From Xanthomonas arboricola (GTDB taxonomy: Bacteria > Pseudomonadota > Gammaproteobacteria > Xanthomonadales > Xanthomonadaceae): a stretch of 64,000 nucleotides of DNA. The translations under genes and the position numbers were made by a program. The notes under the pieces are model-generated. The model was given only the letters and a program-made list of their open reading frames with translations, had not been told where the DNA came from and searched no databases. This document shows positions 29,099 to 37,600 of the stretch, piece after piece; within the stretch, counting starts at the first letter, position 1; each line of letters begins with the position of its first letter. The stretch spans positions 1,035,573 to 1,099,572 of the forward strand of contig NZ_MIGY01000003.1 of the NCBI RefSeq assembly GCF_002940665.1, written 5' to 3'.

Positions 29099-29646
29099 AG
29101 CTCTTCGACCACCACGTTGCGATTGGTATAGATGCAGATATCGCCGGCGATGTTGATCGCTTCGGTGGCGATGGTCTTGGCATCGAGTTCGGTGTGCGCC
29201 AGCAGCGCGCGGGCGGCCGACAAGGCGTACGAGCCGCCCGAACCGATGGCGATGATGCCGTCTTCCGGTTCGATCACATCGCCGGTCCCGCTGATGATCA
29301 ACGAGGTTTCCTTATCGGCAACCGCGAGCAGCGCTTCGAGCTTGCCCAGGCGGCGCTCGGTGCGCCAATCCTTGGCCAGCTCCACGGCGGCACGGGTCAG
29401 TTGCCCATGCTTGTCCAGCTTGGCCTCGAACAACTCGAACAGGGTGAACGCATCGGCGGCGGCGCCGGCAAAACCGGCAAGCACCTGCCCCTCGCGGCCG
29501 AGCCGGCGCACCTTGCGCGCATTGCCCTTCATGACGGTGTGGCCGAGGGTGACCTGGCCATCGCCGGCAACGGCGACATGCCCACCACGCCGAACCGAAA
29601 TGATGGTGGTGGCGTGAACGATGTTGGGGTTCTGGCTGGGGTCCAT
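29095..29646 (-). CDS. hslV: ATP-dependent protease subunit HslV
   Basis: Threonine protease subunit of HslVU, 183 residues. The active-site Thr 13 lies in [13 protein letters not shown], so the first 12 residues must be removed to expose it; a 12-residue leader is longer than in E. coli but seen in xanthomonads. Also visible: [14 protein letters not shown] and [15 protein letters not shown]. Strong ribosome site GGAGGA before ATG 29646. Forms an operon with hslU. Confidence 0.97.
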   Translation of the reverse strand: MDPSQNPNIVHATTIISVRRGGHVAVAGDGQVTLGHTVMKGNARKVRRLGREGQVLAGFAGAAADAFTLFELFEAKLDKHGQLTRAAVELAKDWRTERRLGKLEALLAVADKETSLIISGTGDVIEPEDGIIAIGSGGSYALSAARALLAHTELDAKTIATEAINIAGDICIYTNRNVVVEEL

Positions 29647-29880
29647 GGGTCCTCCGGGGGTTTCCAATGAGGTGGGGACGCCCCTGCCGGGTTCAAGCGC
29701 GCTGCGACGATGCGCCGCATCGAGTGGTGGAAACGCGTTCAAGCAGATGGATGAAGCGAGCTCACATGCGAGATAGCCTGCGCTGGTGAGCCAGCCTGAC
29801 AACGCTTGCTCGAGATCGGCATTTGGCTGCGGAAGCGCTTGCAGGCGTTCCTCGAGCAGGCGTGCTTCTCGTTTCTATAT

Positions 29881-29940
29881 GGTGTGTTGGGTCTGACGTT
29901 GCCTGATCCGTTGCCCAGGTCCAACGTCAAACCACACGCC
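29881..29940. terminator. Imperfect long hairpin after the DUF1203 gene
   Basis: Arms of about 20 bases with core TGACGTTG/CAACGTCA lie directly after the stop of the minus-strand gene at 29947. There is no T-run, so it may be a processing or stabilising hairpin rather than a factor-independent terminator. It also lies upstream of hslV. Confidence 0.4.
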
Positions 29941-29946
29941 GTCGCC

Positions 29947-30447
29947 TTACTCGACAATTCCATCAAGATCACCGCCTGCGATGCGATCCGCGCGACACGC
30001 ATAACAGCCCTGACGTGCGTGATGCAAATGTACGTAGGCGATCTGCGCGTCGTCCAGACGCGCGTGCAGCCACGCTGCGACGTGTTCGCCTGCACACACC
30101 TCGGCGGTCACCAGATGATGGCGATGATCGTAAGCCCGTAGCGAGATCAGCCGCGATCGGATCGCAGCCGGCACTGCATCTGGTTCCAGCTGCGCAAGCA
30201 CCGCTGCGGCACGCACAAAGATCGGCCCGCTCGCACGGTAGGGCGAATCGGCAGCTTGGTGCAGATACGGCAGCAGCAGCAACTGCTCACCTGCGCGCGC
30301 ATCCTGCAGGCTGACACGACACGGAAATCCGTGATCGGCATCGGCGATCACGCGCACTGCTTGGTGATTGGTCAACGCAACGTCATCGAGTCCGTGCAGA
30401 TGGGCGAACAAGGCCGGATCGAGCCCTGTCAAACGAAACGAGGTCAT
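29947..30447 (-). CDS. DUF1203 family protein
   Basis: 166 residues, soluble, no signal peptide. It shows the pattern of the DUF1203 family: an N-terminal FRLTGLDP segment, CRVSLQDARAGEQLLLLPY, and a C-terminal HHARQGCYACRADRI with two close cysteines. The start at 30447 was chosen by family N-terminus; upstream frame to 30516 is unsupported. Function unknown. Between hslV and xerC, same strand, but separated from both by over 200 bases. Confidence 0.8.
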   Translation of the reverse strand: MTSFRLTGLDPALFAHLHGLDDVALTNHQAVRVIADADHGFPCRVSLQDARAGEQLLLLPYLHQAADSPYRASGPIFVRAAAVLAQLEPDAVPAAIRSRLISLRAYDHRHHLVTAEVCAGEHVAAWLHARLDDAQIAYVHLHHARQGCYACRADRIAGGDLDGIVE

Positions 30448-30680
30448 GGCGATCTTCCAGAGGTGGAAGCACAGCGTGACGCGCGCATGCCGGCCCTGCT
30501 CGCCGTCTTCGGACATGGCAGCGCCCGAGTGCGCTCAAGCCCCTCTCCGGGGGGGAAGGGGCTTGAGCGTGCGGTGGTCGGTCAGCGAGGTGCATCAACT
30601 GCCTGTGGCTGCACATCACGCAATCGGCAAATCCTTACGCTACGCACCAGTCAATCGCAGCATCGGGCACTGCGTGCCAC

Positions 30681-31625
30681 TCACTCGGCAGCTTTCTTGC
30701 GCTTGGCCCGCGGATGCGCGGCGTCGTAGACCTTGGCCAGATGCTGGAAGTCCAGATGCGTGTAGATCTGCGTGGTGGCGATATCCGAATGGCCAAGCAA
30801 CTCCTGCACGCCGCGCAGGTCGCCAGAAGATTCGAGGATGTGGCTGGCAAAGCTGTGCCGCAGCATATGCGGATGCACGTCCTTGAACATGCCCTGGCGC
30901 ACCGCCAGTTGCTTGATGCGGATCTGCACTGCGCGCTGCGAAATCGCACCGCCGGCGCGGCCGGGGAATACATGCGTGTCGGCACGTCCGCCGCTGTCGC
31001 GCAGCCAGTCGCGCAGCGCGCCGATCGCATGCGACCCCACCGGCACCAGGCGCTGCTTGCCGCCCTTGCCGAGCACCATCACCAAGCCGCTGTCCAGATC
31101 CAGATCGCGCCAGCGCAGCGCGCAGAGCTCACTCAGGCGCAGCCCGGACGAATAGAACAGCTCCAGCAAGGCGCGATCGCGCAGGCCCAGCGGCGCGTCG
31201 GTCGGCACTTCGACCAGACGCACCGCTTCATCGGCATCGAGCACCTGCGGCAATTTGCGCGGCGCCTTGGGCGCACGCAGCGCCGCCGCCGGGCTTGCGG
31301 CAATGCGGCCATGCTTGAGCAACCAGGCGTAGTAGCTGCGGCATGCCGACAGACGCCGCTGCAGGCTCTTGGGCGACAACCCACGCCGGTGCTCGGCCGC
31401 GACGAACTGCCGCAACTGTGCACTATCGAGCTGCGCAACCTCGTCGATGGCCTGTTCCCCGGCCCAGCTCGCCAACGCGGCAAGATCGCGGCGATAGGCA
31501 TCCAGCGTATGCGCAGACACCTGCCGCTCGACCTGCAGGTACGCCAGGAAATCGTCGGCCGACGCCACCTCAGACTTCTCGCCGCCGCACCATCTGCGCG
31601 GCCATCCAGCGCAGGCCGCACGCAT
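30681..31625 (-). CDS. xerC: Tyrosine recombinase XerC
   Basis: Chromosome dimer resolution recombinase acting at dif with XerD, 314 residues. The N-terminal SAM-like domain has LQVERQVSAHTLDAYRRDL. The catalytic set is visible: Arg in SGLRLSELCALRW, His-x-x-Arg in HPHMLRHSFASH, His in LLGHSDIATTQ and the nucleophile Tyr in QIYTHLD. Start at 31625 has AGGG upstream and lies 21 bases after the DUF484 stop; a GTG at 31568 would give the more usual N-terminus. Part of the conserved lptM-dapF-DUF484-xerC order. Confidence 0.95.
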   Translation of the reverse strand: MRAACAGWPRRWCGGEKSEVASADDFLAYLQVERQVSAHTLDAYRRDLAALASWAGEQAIDEVAQLDSAQLRQFVAAEHRRGLSPKSLQRRLSACRSYYAWLLKHGRIAASPAAALRAPKAPRKLPQVLDADEAVRLVEVPTDAPLGLRDRALLELFYSSGLRLSELCALRWRDLDLDSGLVMVLGKGGKQRLVPVGSHAIGALRDWLRDSGGRADTHVFPGRAGGAISQRAVQIRIKQLAVRQGMFKDVHPHMLRHSFASHILESSGDLRGVQELLGHSDIATTQIYTHLDFQHLAKVYDAAHPRAKRKKAAE

Positions 31626-31646
31626 CGGCGCACCCTGCGCTGCGCA

Positions 31647-32318
31647 TCATGTGTCGAAGCGTTGCAACGCCACGCTCAAGGACTCGCCCATCATGCGCAG
31701 GAACAAGGTACCCATGCCGGGATAGAAGCGGTTGGCGTCGCCGCTGCCGACCGCAATCAAACCGACGCCCGGCAACGGCAGCAGCGCGGTGGATTGCACC
31801 TCGGCAGCCTGGTCGGCATACAGCAGCGCGTGTTTCTCTGCCTGCAGGCGGCCGCAGATCGGCTCGCCGTCGCCCAGGCAATCGCGGAACGGGGCAAGCC
31901 GCGCATCATCGGCGGCGATGACCTGCAGCCAGTCGGCATCCAGACCGGCGACCGGTTTGAGCAGCACCAGCCGCACCAGTTCGCCATTGAAATCTTCCGC
32001 CAGCGCGGCGGCCATCGCCTTGAGCGTGCCGGCCGCGCTGGTCTGGCGCATCAGCGCCAGGGTCAGCTGATGCGTGCGCACCGCCAGGCGCTCGTTGTCC
32101 TGCGCATTGTGGCCAAGCTCGTGCAGGCGCCGCGACAGCTCGCGGTTCTTGTCGCGCAGCACTTCCAGCTGATAGGTGGCCAGCGAGGCGGTGGGGCCGT
32201 CGTCGCGCGGCACCAGCAGACTCACCGCCAGATCCGGAAACTGCTTGAGAAAGGTCGGGTGGCGCCGCAACCAGGTTGCCACTTCGTGCGCGCTGAATGT
32301 GTCCGTGTTCTCGCTCAT
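31647..32318 (-). CDS. DUF484 family protein
   Basis: 223 residues, GAF-like fold of the DUF484/YigA family found beside xerC and dapF in many gammaproteobacteria. The N-terminal motif VATWLRRHPTFLKQFPDL and a coiled coil (LEVLRDKNRELSRRLHEL) are typical; the C-terminal half has LPLPGVGLIAVGSGDANRF. Its ATG overlaps the dapF stop (TGATG at 32316-32320). The role is unknown. Confidence 0.92.
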   Translation of the reverse strand: MSENTDTFSAHEVATWLRRHPTFLKQFPDLAVSLLVPRDDGPTASLATYQLEVLRDKNRELSRRLHELGHNAQDNERLAVRTHQLTLALMRQTSAAGTLKAMAAALAEDFNGELVRLVLLKPVAGLDADWLQVIAADDARLAPFRDCLGDGEPICGRLQAEKHALLYADQAAEVQSTALLPLPGVGLIAVGSGDANRFYPGMGTLFLRMMGESLSVALQRFDT

Positions 32319-33169
32319 CAGTTCCACTCTCCATCGAAGACGAACACGGCCGGACCGGACATCACGACGTCCTGTTGTTCGCCGGCCCAACGGATGCGCA
32401 GGTCGCCGCCGGGCAAGGACACCTGCACGTCGCGCTCGACACGGCCGCGCTGCATCAACACCGCCGCTGCCGCGCATGCACCGCTGCCGCAGGCCAGGGT
32501 TTCGCCGACGCCGCGCTCGAACACGCGCAAGCGCACGTGCGTCGGGTCGACGACCTGCACAAAGCCGACATTGACCGAATCGGGGAACGCGGCGTTCTGT
32601 TGCAACAAGGCGCCGACGCGCTCCACCGGCGCCGCGTCCACCCGCCCCACTTCCACCACGGCATGCGGGTTGCCCATCGACACCGCGCCAAAGCGCATGG
32701 TCTCGCCATGCACCGGCAGCGCGTATTCCTCGCGCGCACGCGCAAAGCCGGCCAGCGGGATCTGCGTGGGCTCGAACTGCGGCACGCCCATCGCCACCGC
32801 GTAGGTGCCGGCGTCCAGACGCTGCACGCGGTGTGAGGTGAGCGGACTGTCGATGACGAAATCATCGCCCTGCGCGGTGCCGTCGCGCACCAGCCAGGCC
32901 GCCACACAACGCGCGCCGTTACCGCATTGACGCGCGGCCGAACCGTCGGAATTCCAGATCCCGTACGCGGCCACCGCCTCGCTGCTGCGCGGGGTTTCGA
33001 TGGTCAGGATCTGGTCGCAGCCCACCCCGAAATGGCGGTCGGCCAGGCGCGCGGCCAGCGCGGCATCCGGCGGCGGCGTACCGTCGCGCAGGTCCAGCAC
33101 CACGAAATCGTTGCCGGCGCCATGCATTTTGGTGAAACGCAGACGCCCGCTGCGGCCGTCAGCGCTCAT
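32318..33169 (-). CDS. dapF: Diaminopimelate epimerase
   Basis: Converts LL- to meso-diaminopimelate in lysine and peptidoglycan synthesis. 283 residues. The two catalytic cysteines are in RQCGNGARC and [11 protein letters not shown]; the N-terminal [15 protein letters not shown] is a family hallmark. It overlaps the lptM-like lipoprotein gene upstream by 11 bases and DUF484 downstream, so all are one operon. Confidence 0.97.
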   Translation of the reverse strand: MSADGRSGRLRFTKMHGAGNDFVVLDLRDGTPPPDAALAARLADRHFGVGCDQILTIETPRSSEAVAAYGIWNSDGSAARQCGNGARCVAAWLVRDGTAQGDDFVIDSPLTSHRVQRLDAGTYAVAMGVPQFEPTQIPLAGFARAREEYALPVHGETMRFGAVSMGNPHAVVEVGRVDAAPVERVGALLQQNAAFPDSVNVGFVQVVDPTHVRLRVFERGVGETLACGSGACAAAAVLMQRGRVERDVQVSLPGGDLRIRWAGEQQDVVMSGPAVFVFDGEWN

Positions 33170-33413
33170 TGCCGCTGCTAGCGGGCTGGTCGGTGGTGGG
33201 CGCGGGCTGCGTATCGTCGTTCACCGGCGCAGGCGCAGGCGAGGACTCATCCAGCGGTTGCGGCGCGTCCGGCGGCTGCAGCACGGGCTGGGCTTCCACC
33301 GGCACCGGCTTCTGCGGCATCACCAGCGGGCCCTTGTTGCCGCAGGCGGCAAGCAGGACAAAGGTCGCACCAACCAGTGCGAGACGAACAGACGGTCGGG
33401 ACATGATGCTCAT
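33159..33413 (-). CDS. Small lipoprotein, LptM (YifL) type
   Basis: 84 residues. Signal peptide ending in [11 protein letters not shown], the exact pattern of the LptM/YifL lipoproteins that assist assembly of the LptD outer-membrane translocon in enteric bacteria. The rest is Pro-rich and disordered. Two Met starts (33413 and 33404) are possible. Position directly upstream of dapF matches the enteric order, which supports the call. Confidence 0.85.
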   Translation of the reverse strand: MSIMSRPSVRLALVGATFVLLAACGNKGPLVMPQKPVPVEAQPVLQPPDAPQPLDESSPAPAPVNDDTQPAPTTDQPASSGNER

Positions 33414-33451
33414 GGCCGAAGTATAGCCAGAACACCCTGACTGCCGTGCGC

Positions 33452-33850
33452 TCAGTGTGCGGGAGGCAGCGCGCGCGGCGGCGGCTCGGGGCGCAGCCAC
33501 AGCCAGATCGCCACCACCGCCATGCTGCCGATCGACAGGCACTTGACCCAGAGCACCGGCACGCACCACAGCATGATGCCGGCGCAGACGGCCATGGTCA
33601 GCGTGGCCATCCACTTGGCCTTGCGGCTGACCGCGCGATAGGTCTGCCACTCGACGATCGCCGGGCCGAAGCGCGGGTGCGAGAGCAGCCAGGTGTGCAG
33701 CCGCTCGGAGCCGTGCGAGGCGGCCCAGGCGGAAATGAGGATGAACACGGTCGTCGGCAGACCGGGTACGAAGATACCGACGATGCCGGTCGCCAGGCTG
33801 GCGTAGGCCAGCAACCACCAGGCCCAGCGGAATCGAGTCGGTCGCGTCAT
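33452..33850 (-). CDS. DUF454 (YbaN-like) inner-membrane protein
   Basis: 132 residues with three to four membrane segments. Family features are LATGIVGIFVPGLPTTVFILISAW and HTWLLSHPRFGPAIVEWQ. The start at 33850 fits the family; the much longer open frame to 34579 is a shadow of the peptidase gene. It lies 38 bases upstream of the lptM-dapF operon and may be co-transcribed. Function unknown. Confidence 0.88.
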   Translation of the reverse strand: MTRPTRFRWAWWLLAYASLATGIVGIFVPGLPTTVFILISAWAASHGSERLHTWLLSHPRFGPAIVEWQTYRAVSRKAKWMATLTMAVCAGIMLWCVPVLWVKCLSIGSMAVVAIWLWLRPEPPPRALPPAH

Positions 33851-33893
33851 GGGTAAATGATACGGCCAGCGGGCGCCGAGATGGTCCGGGCAT

Positions 33894-34001
33894 CCCCTTC
33901 TCCCAGCGGGAGAAGGTGCCCGAACGGCGGATGAGGGTACGTCTGCACGCAGGGCTGGGAGGGTCCTGCTTACCAATCCCCAATCCCGACTCCCCAATCC
34001 A
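33894..34001. repeat. R2 repeat followed by an R1 block
   Basis: R2 hairpin element at 33894-33940 and a single R1 block at 33973-34001, filling most of the 161-base gap between the DUF454 gene and the oligopeptidase stop. Confidence 0.7.
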
Positions 34002-34011
34002 CGCCCCTCAA

Positions 34012-36153
34012 CTACTTGACCCCGAGCTGATCCAGCACGAACGCATACGACTCGGCGAGTTCGCGGTAGCGACGGAAGCGGCCGGACTTGCCGCCATGGC
34101 CGGCTTCCATGTTGGTACGGAACACGATCGGCCGGGCGCCGGTGTCGTCGTCGCGCAGTTTGGCGACCCACTTGGCCGGCTCCCAGTACTGCACCTGCGA
34201 ATCCCACAGACCGGTGCCGACGAACAGCGCCGGGTAGGCCTGCCTGGTCACGTTGTCGTACGGGGAGTAGGACAGCATGTAGTCGTAATAGGCCTTCTTT
34301 TCCGGGTTGCCCCACTCGTCGTATTCGTTGGTGGTGAGCGGGATGCTGGCATCGAGCATGGTGGTGACCACGTCGACGAACGGCACCTGCGCGACCATCA
34401 CGCGGTAGTCCTGCGGGGCCATGTTGGCCACCGCACCCATCAGCAACCCGCCGGCGCTGCCGCCGGAAGCGGCGACCCGTTCCTTGGCAGCGTAGCCCTG
34501 CGCCACCAGGCCGCGGGTGACGTCGATGAAGTCGGTGAAGGTGTTCTTCTTGTGCAGCAGCTTGCCGTCGTCGTACCACTGGCGGCCCATTTCCTGGCCG
34601 CCACGGATGTGCGCGATGGCATACACCACGCCACGGTCCAGCAGGCTGATCGCCGGCAGATTGAACGCCGGGTCCATCGACATGCCGTAGCTGCCGTAGG
34701 CGTACTGGAACAACGCCGCAGTGCCGTCCTTCTTGAAGCCGCGCTTGTACACCAGCGACACCGGCACCTTGACGCCGTCGCGCGAGGTCACCCAGACGCG
34801 CTCGGTCACGTACTTGCCGGCGTCGTAACCGATCACCGGCTGCTGCTTGAGCAGCTTGCGCTCGCCGGTCCGCGTATTGAGTTCATAGGTGGTGGCCGGC
34901 GTGGTCAGCGAGGTGTAGCTGTAGCGCAACCACTCGGTGTCCGGCTCGGAATTGACCGCCAGGCCCATCGAATACGCAGGCTCGTCGGCCTTGACGTATT
35001 GCGGCTCCCCCGCAAGAGCCCCCGCATCCATGTGCGGACTGTTGAATTGAAGGCGCACGCGTTCCAGCCCGCCGGAGCGCTCTTCGATCGCAGTAAACCC
35101 ATCGAACAGCTCGAAGTTTTCGATATAGACCTTGTCATCGTGCGCCACCCAATCGGTCCACTGCGTGCGCGTGGTCGCGTCGGTGGGTGCGGTCACCAGC
35201 TTGAAATTCTTGGCGCCATCGGCGTTGGTGCGGATCACCCAACGGCCATCGAAATGCTCGGGGTGGTATTCGACATCGCGTTCGCGCTTGGCCAGCAAGG
35301 TGAACCGCTCGGGATTGTCGGCCGGCGCATAACGCGTCTCCGACGACACCGTGCTTTCCACGCCGATGGTGATGTACTTGTCGTCGCGGGTACGGCCGAT
35401 GCCCATGTAGAAGCTGTCGTCCTTCTCCTCGTAGACCAGCACGTCGTCCTTGGAGGGCGTGCCCAGCACGTGTTTTTTCACCCGCACGGTGAGCAGCGTT
35501 TCCGGATCGTTTTCGACATAGAACAGGGTCTTGTTGTCGTCGGCCCAGACCACGTTGGCCGACACGCCTTCCACCGTATCGGCGTAGATCTCGCCGGTGT
35601 CCAGGTTCTTGAAGCGGATCGTGTACTGGCGACGGCCCACCGCATCGTCGGCCCAGGCCAGGATGCGATTGTCCTGGCTCACTTCCGCATCGCCGACGCT
35701 GAAGTAGCCCTTGCCCTGCGCCATCTGGTTGACGTCGAGCAGGACCTGTTCCGGCGCGTCCATGCTGCCCTTGCGGCGCGCCTGGATCGGGTAGTCCTTG
35801 CCGGCCTCGAAGCGCGTGTAGTACCAGTAGCCACGCTCGCGATACGGCACGCTGGCATCGTCCTGCTTGATGCGCCCGACGATCTCGGTATACAGCGCGT
35901 CTTCCAGCGGCTTGAGCGGCGCCATCACCGTGTCGGTGTAGGCATTCTCGGCGTTGAGATAGGCCAGCATCGCCTTGTCCTCGCGCTTGTCGTCGCGCAG
36001 CCAGTAGTAGTCGTCGTTACGGGTGGCGCCGAACGGGGCCTTGACCACATGCGGACGCTTGGCCACGTCCGGCGGCGACGGGAGAGCTGCGAAAGCGGAA
36101 GGAACAGATGTGGTCATCAGGCTGGCGATCAGAAGAGTGAGGACAGGCTTCAT
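34012..36153 (-). CDS. Oligopeptidase B-like S9 serine peptidase (exported)
   Basis: 713 residues, S9 family. A signal peptide (LLIASLMTTSVPSAFA) suggests a periplasmic location. An N-terminal propeller (about 50-430) precedes the hydrolase domain. Catalytic set: Ser in ASGGSAGGLL, Asp in GLWDSQVQYWEPAKW, His in EAGHGGKSGR. HIRGGQEMGRQWYDDGK and the region around TNEYDEWGNP fit oligopeptidase B, which cuts after basic residues in short peptides. Start at 36153; a longer frame to 36264 adds nothing family-like. Divergent from the aminotransferase gene. Confidence 0.93.
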   Translation of the reverse strand: MKPVLTLLIASLMTTSVPSAFAALPSPPDVAKRPHVVKAPFGATRNDDYYWLRDDKREDKAMLAYLNAENAYTDTVMAPLKPLEDALYTEIVGRIKQDDASVPYRERGYWYYTRFEAGKDYPIQARRKGSMDAPEQVLLDVNQMAQGKGYFSVGDAEVSQDNRILAWADDAVGRRQYTIRFKNLDTGEIYADTVEGVSANVVWADDNKTLFYVENDPETLLTVRVKKHVLGTPSKDDVLVYEEKDDSFYMGIGRTRDDKYITIGVESTVSSETRYAPADNPERFTLLAKRERDVEYHPEHFDGRWVIRTNADGAKNFKLVTAPTDATTRTQWTDWVAHDDKVYIENFELFDGFTAIEERSGGLERVRLQFNSPHMDAGALAGEPQYVKADEPAYSMGLAVNSEPDTEWLRYSYTSLTTPATTYELNTRTGERKLLKQQPVIGYDAGKYVTERVWVTSRDGVKVPVSLVYKRGFKKDGTAALFQYAYGSYGMSMDPAFNLPAISLLDRGVVYAIAHIRGGQEMGRQWYDDGKLLHKKNTFTDFIDVTRGLVAQGYAAKERVAASGGSAGGLLMGAVANMAPQDYRVMVAQVPFVDVVTTMLDASIPLTTNEYDEWGNPEKKAYYDYMLSYSPYDNVTRQAYPALFVGTGLWDSQVQYWEPAKWVAKLRDDDTGARPIVFRTNMEAGHGGKSGRFRRYRELAESYAFVLDQLGVK

Positions 36154-36262
36154 CAGATTGGGGTCCGTTGGATGAACGCAATGCCATCCCAGTACCCGAG
36201 TGTGGAAGAGCCCGGCCGGGAGCGTCATGTGCCCGAGGTCATGCTGCTCTATCCTCTTCGGC

Positions 36263-37447
36263 ATGGACTCCCTACATTCGCACGTTCCCCGCTACAGCCG
36301 CCGCAGCCGGGACATCGCCCCGTTTCATGTGATGGCGCTATTGGCACGCGCCAATGCGCTGGAGCAGGCCGGCCACGATGTGATCCATCTGGAGATCGGC
36401 GAGCCGGATTTCACCACCGCCGCACCGATCGTCGCGGCTGGGCAGGCCGCACTGGCGGCGGGACACACCCGCTACACCGCCGCACGCGGCCTGCCTGCGC
36501 TGCGCGCCGCCATCGCCGGGTTTTACGCGCAGCGGTACGGCTGTGCCATCGATCCGGAGCGGATCCTGGTCACCCCGGGCGGCTCCGGCGCATTGCTGCT
36601 GGCCAGCAGCCTGTTGGTCGACCCGGACAAACACTGGCTGCTGGCCGACCCCGGCTATCCGTGCAACCGGCATTTCCTGCGCCTGGTCGAAGGTGCCGCG
36701 CAACTGGTGCCGGTGGGCGCAGACACCGATTACCAACTGACGCCAGGCCTGGTCGATGCCTGCTGGAACGCCGACAGCGTCGGCGCACTGGTCGCCTCGC
36801 CGGCAAACCCCACCGGCAGCGTACTGTCGCGCGCGCAACTGGCCGGCCTCTCGCAAGCGCTGCACGCACGCGGCGGCCACCTGGTGGTGGACGAGATCTA
36901 CCACGGCCTGACCTATGGCATGGACGCGCACAGCGTGCTGGAAGTGGACGACAGCGCCTTCGTACTGAACAGTTTTTCCAAGTACTTCGGCATGACCGGC
37001 TGGCGCCTGGGCTGGCTGGTCGCCCCGCCCGCAGCGGTGCCGGAGCTGGAAAAACTCGCGCAGAATCTTTACATCAGCGCCTCCACGATCGCCCAGCACG
37101 CCGCGCTGGCCTGCTTCACGCCCGACAGCATCGCCATCTTCGAAGCGCGCCGTGCCGAATTCCAGCAGCGCCGCGATTACCTGCTGCCCGCGCTGCGCGC
37201 ACTGGGCTTGAACATCGCCGTCGAGCCGCAGGGTGCGTTCTACCTGTATGCCGATATCAGCGCATTCTCGAACGATGCCCAGGCCTTCTGCGCGCACTTC
37301 CTGGAGACCGAACATGTCGCCTTCACCCCTGGCATCGACTTCGGCCACCACCGCGCCAACCAGCACGTCCGCATCGCCTATACGCAAAGCCTGCCGCGCC
37401 TTGAGCAGGCGGTAGAGCGCATCGCGCGCGGTTTGCAACGTTTTTGA
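36263..37447 (+). CDS. Class I/II aminotransferase (PLP-dependent)
   Basis: 394 residues, fold type I. Substrate arm HLEIGEPDF, cofactor motif NPTGSVLSRAQL, and the PLP lysine in SFSKYFGMTGWRLGW. The conserved Arg for the carboxylate is in HVRIAYTQS. Similar proteins are annotated as aspartate or methionine-type aminotransferases; the amino donor is not decidable. Start at 36263 (MDSLHSHVPRYSRRSRDI) chosen on family fit. It ends in a strong terminator shared with the convergent S9 peptidase gene. Confidence 0.92.
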   Translation: MDSLHSHVPRYSRRSRDIAPFHVMALLARANALEQAGHDVIHLEIGEPDFTTAAPIVAAGQAALAAGHTRYTAARGLPALRAAIAGFYAQRYGCAIDPERILVTPGGSGALLLASSLLVDPDKHWLLADPGYPCNRHFLRLVEGAAQLVPVGADTDYQLTPGLVDACWNADSVGALVASPANPTGSVLSRAQLAGLSQALHARGGHLVVDEIYHGLTYGMDAHSVLEVDDSAFVLNSFSKYFGMTGWRLGWLVAPPAAVPELEKLAQNLYISASTIAQHAALACFTPDSIAIFEARRAEFQQRRDYLLPALRALGLNIAVEPQGAFYLYADISAFSNDAQAFCAHFLETEHVAFTPGIDFGHHRANQHVRIAYTQSLPRLEQAVERIARGLQRF

Positions 37448-37453
37448 CCGGAC

Positions 37454-37498
37454 GTACCCTCATTTGCCCTTCGGGCACCTTCTCCCGCTGGGAGAAGG
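37454..37498. repeat. R2 dispersed hairpin repeat
   Basis: Element in the opposite direction to the copies at 16996 and 33894: GTACCCTCAT, then GCCCTTCGGGC, then CCTTCTCCCGCTGGGAGAAGG. It follows the aminotransferase stop by 6 bases. Confidence 0.75.
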
Positions 37499-37505
37499 AA
37501 CTAAC

Positions 37506-37541
37506 AAAAAAGCCCTGGACCATTCGGCCCAGGGCTTTTTT
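37506..37541. terminator. Bidirectional factor-independent terminator
   Basis: Stem AGCCCTGG/CCAGGGCT with a short loop, flanked by A6 on the left and T6 on the right, so it can stop transcription from both sides. It lies between the convergent aminotransferase and S9 peptidase genes. Confidence 0.9.
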
Positions 37542-37600
37542 CGACGCAATGCATGATCAAAGCAACTCGAATTACGGAAGTGCTTTCGATCAACACCTCA

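Noticed and set aside
29660..29880. tRNA or small RNA gene upstream of hslV
   Set aside because: I looked for cloverleaf arms and a CCA-type end and found none; only an imperfect hairpin at 29881-29940.
33916..37404. Plus-strand frame of more than 1100 codons opposite the S9 peptidase
   Set aside because: Antisense shadow of the peptidase and a shifted frame of the aminotransferase; high GC keeps it open.
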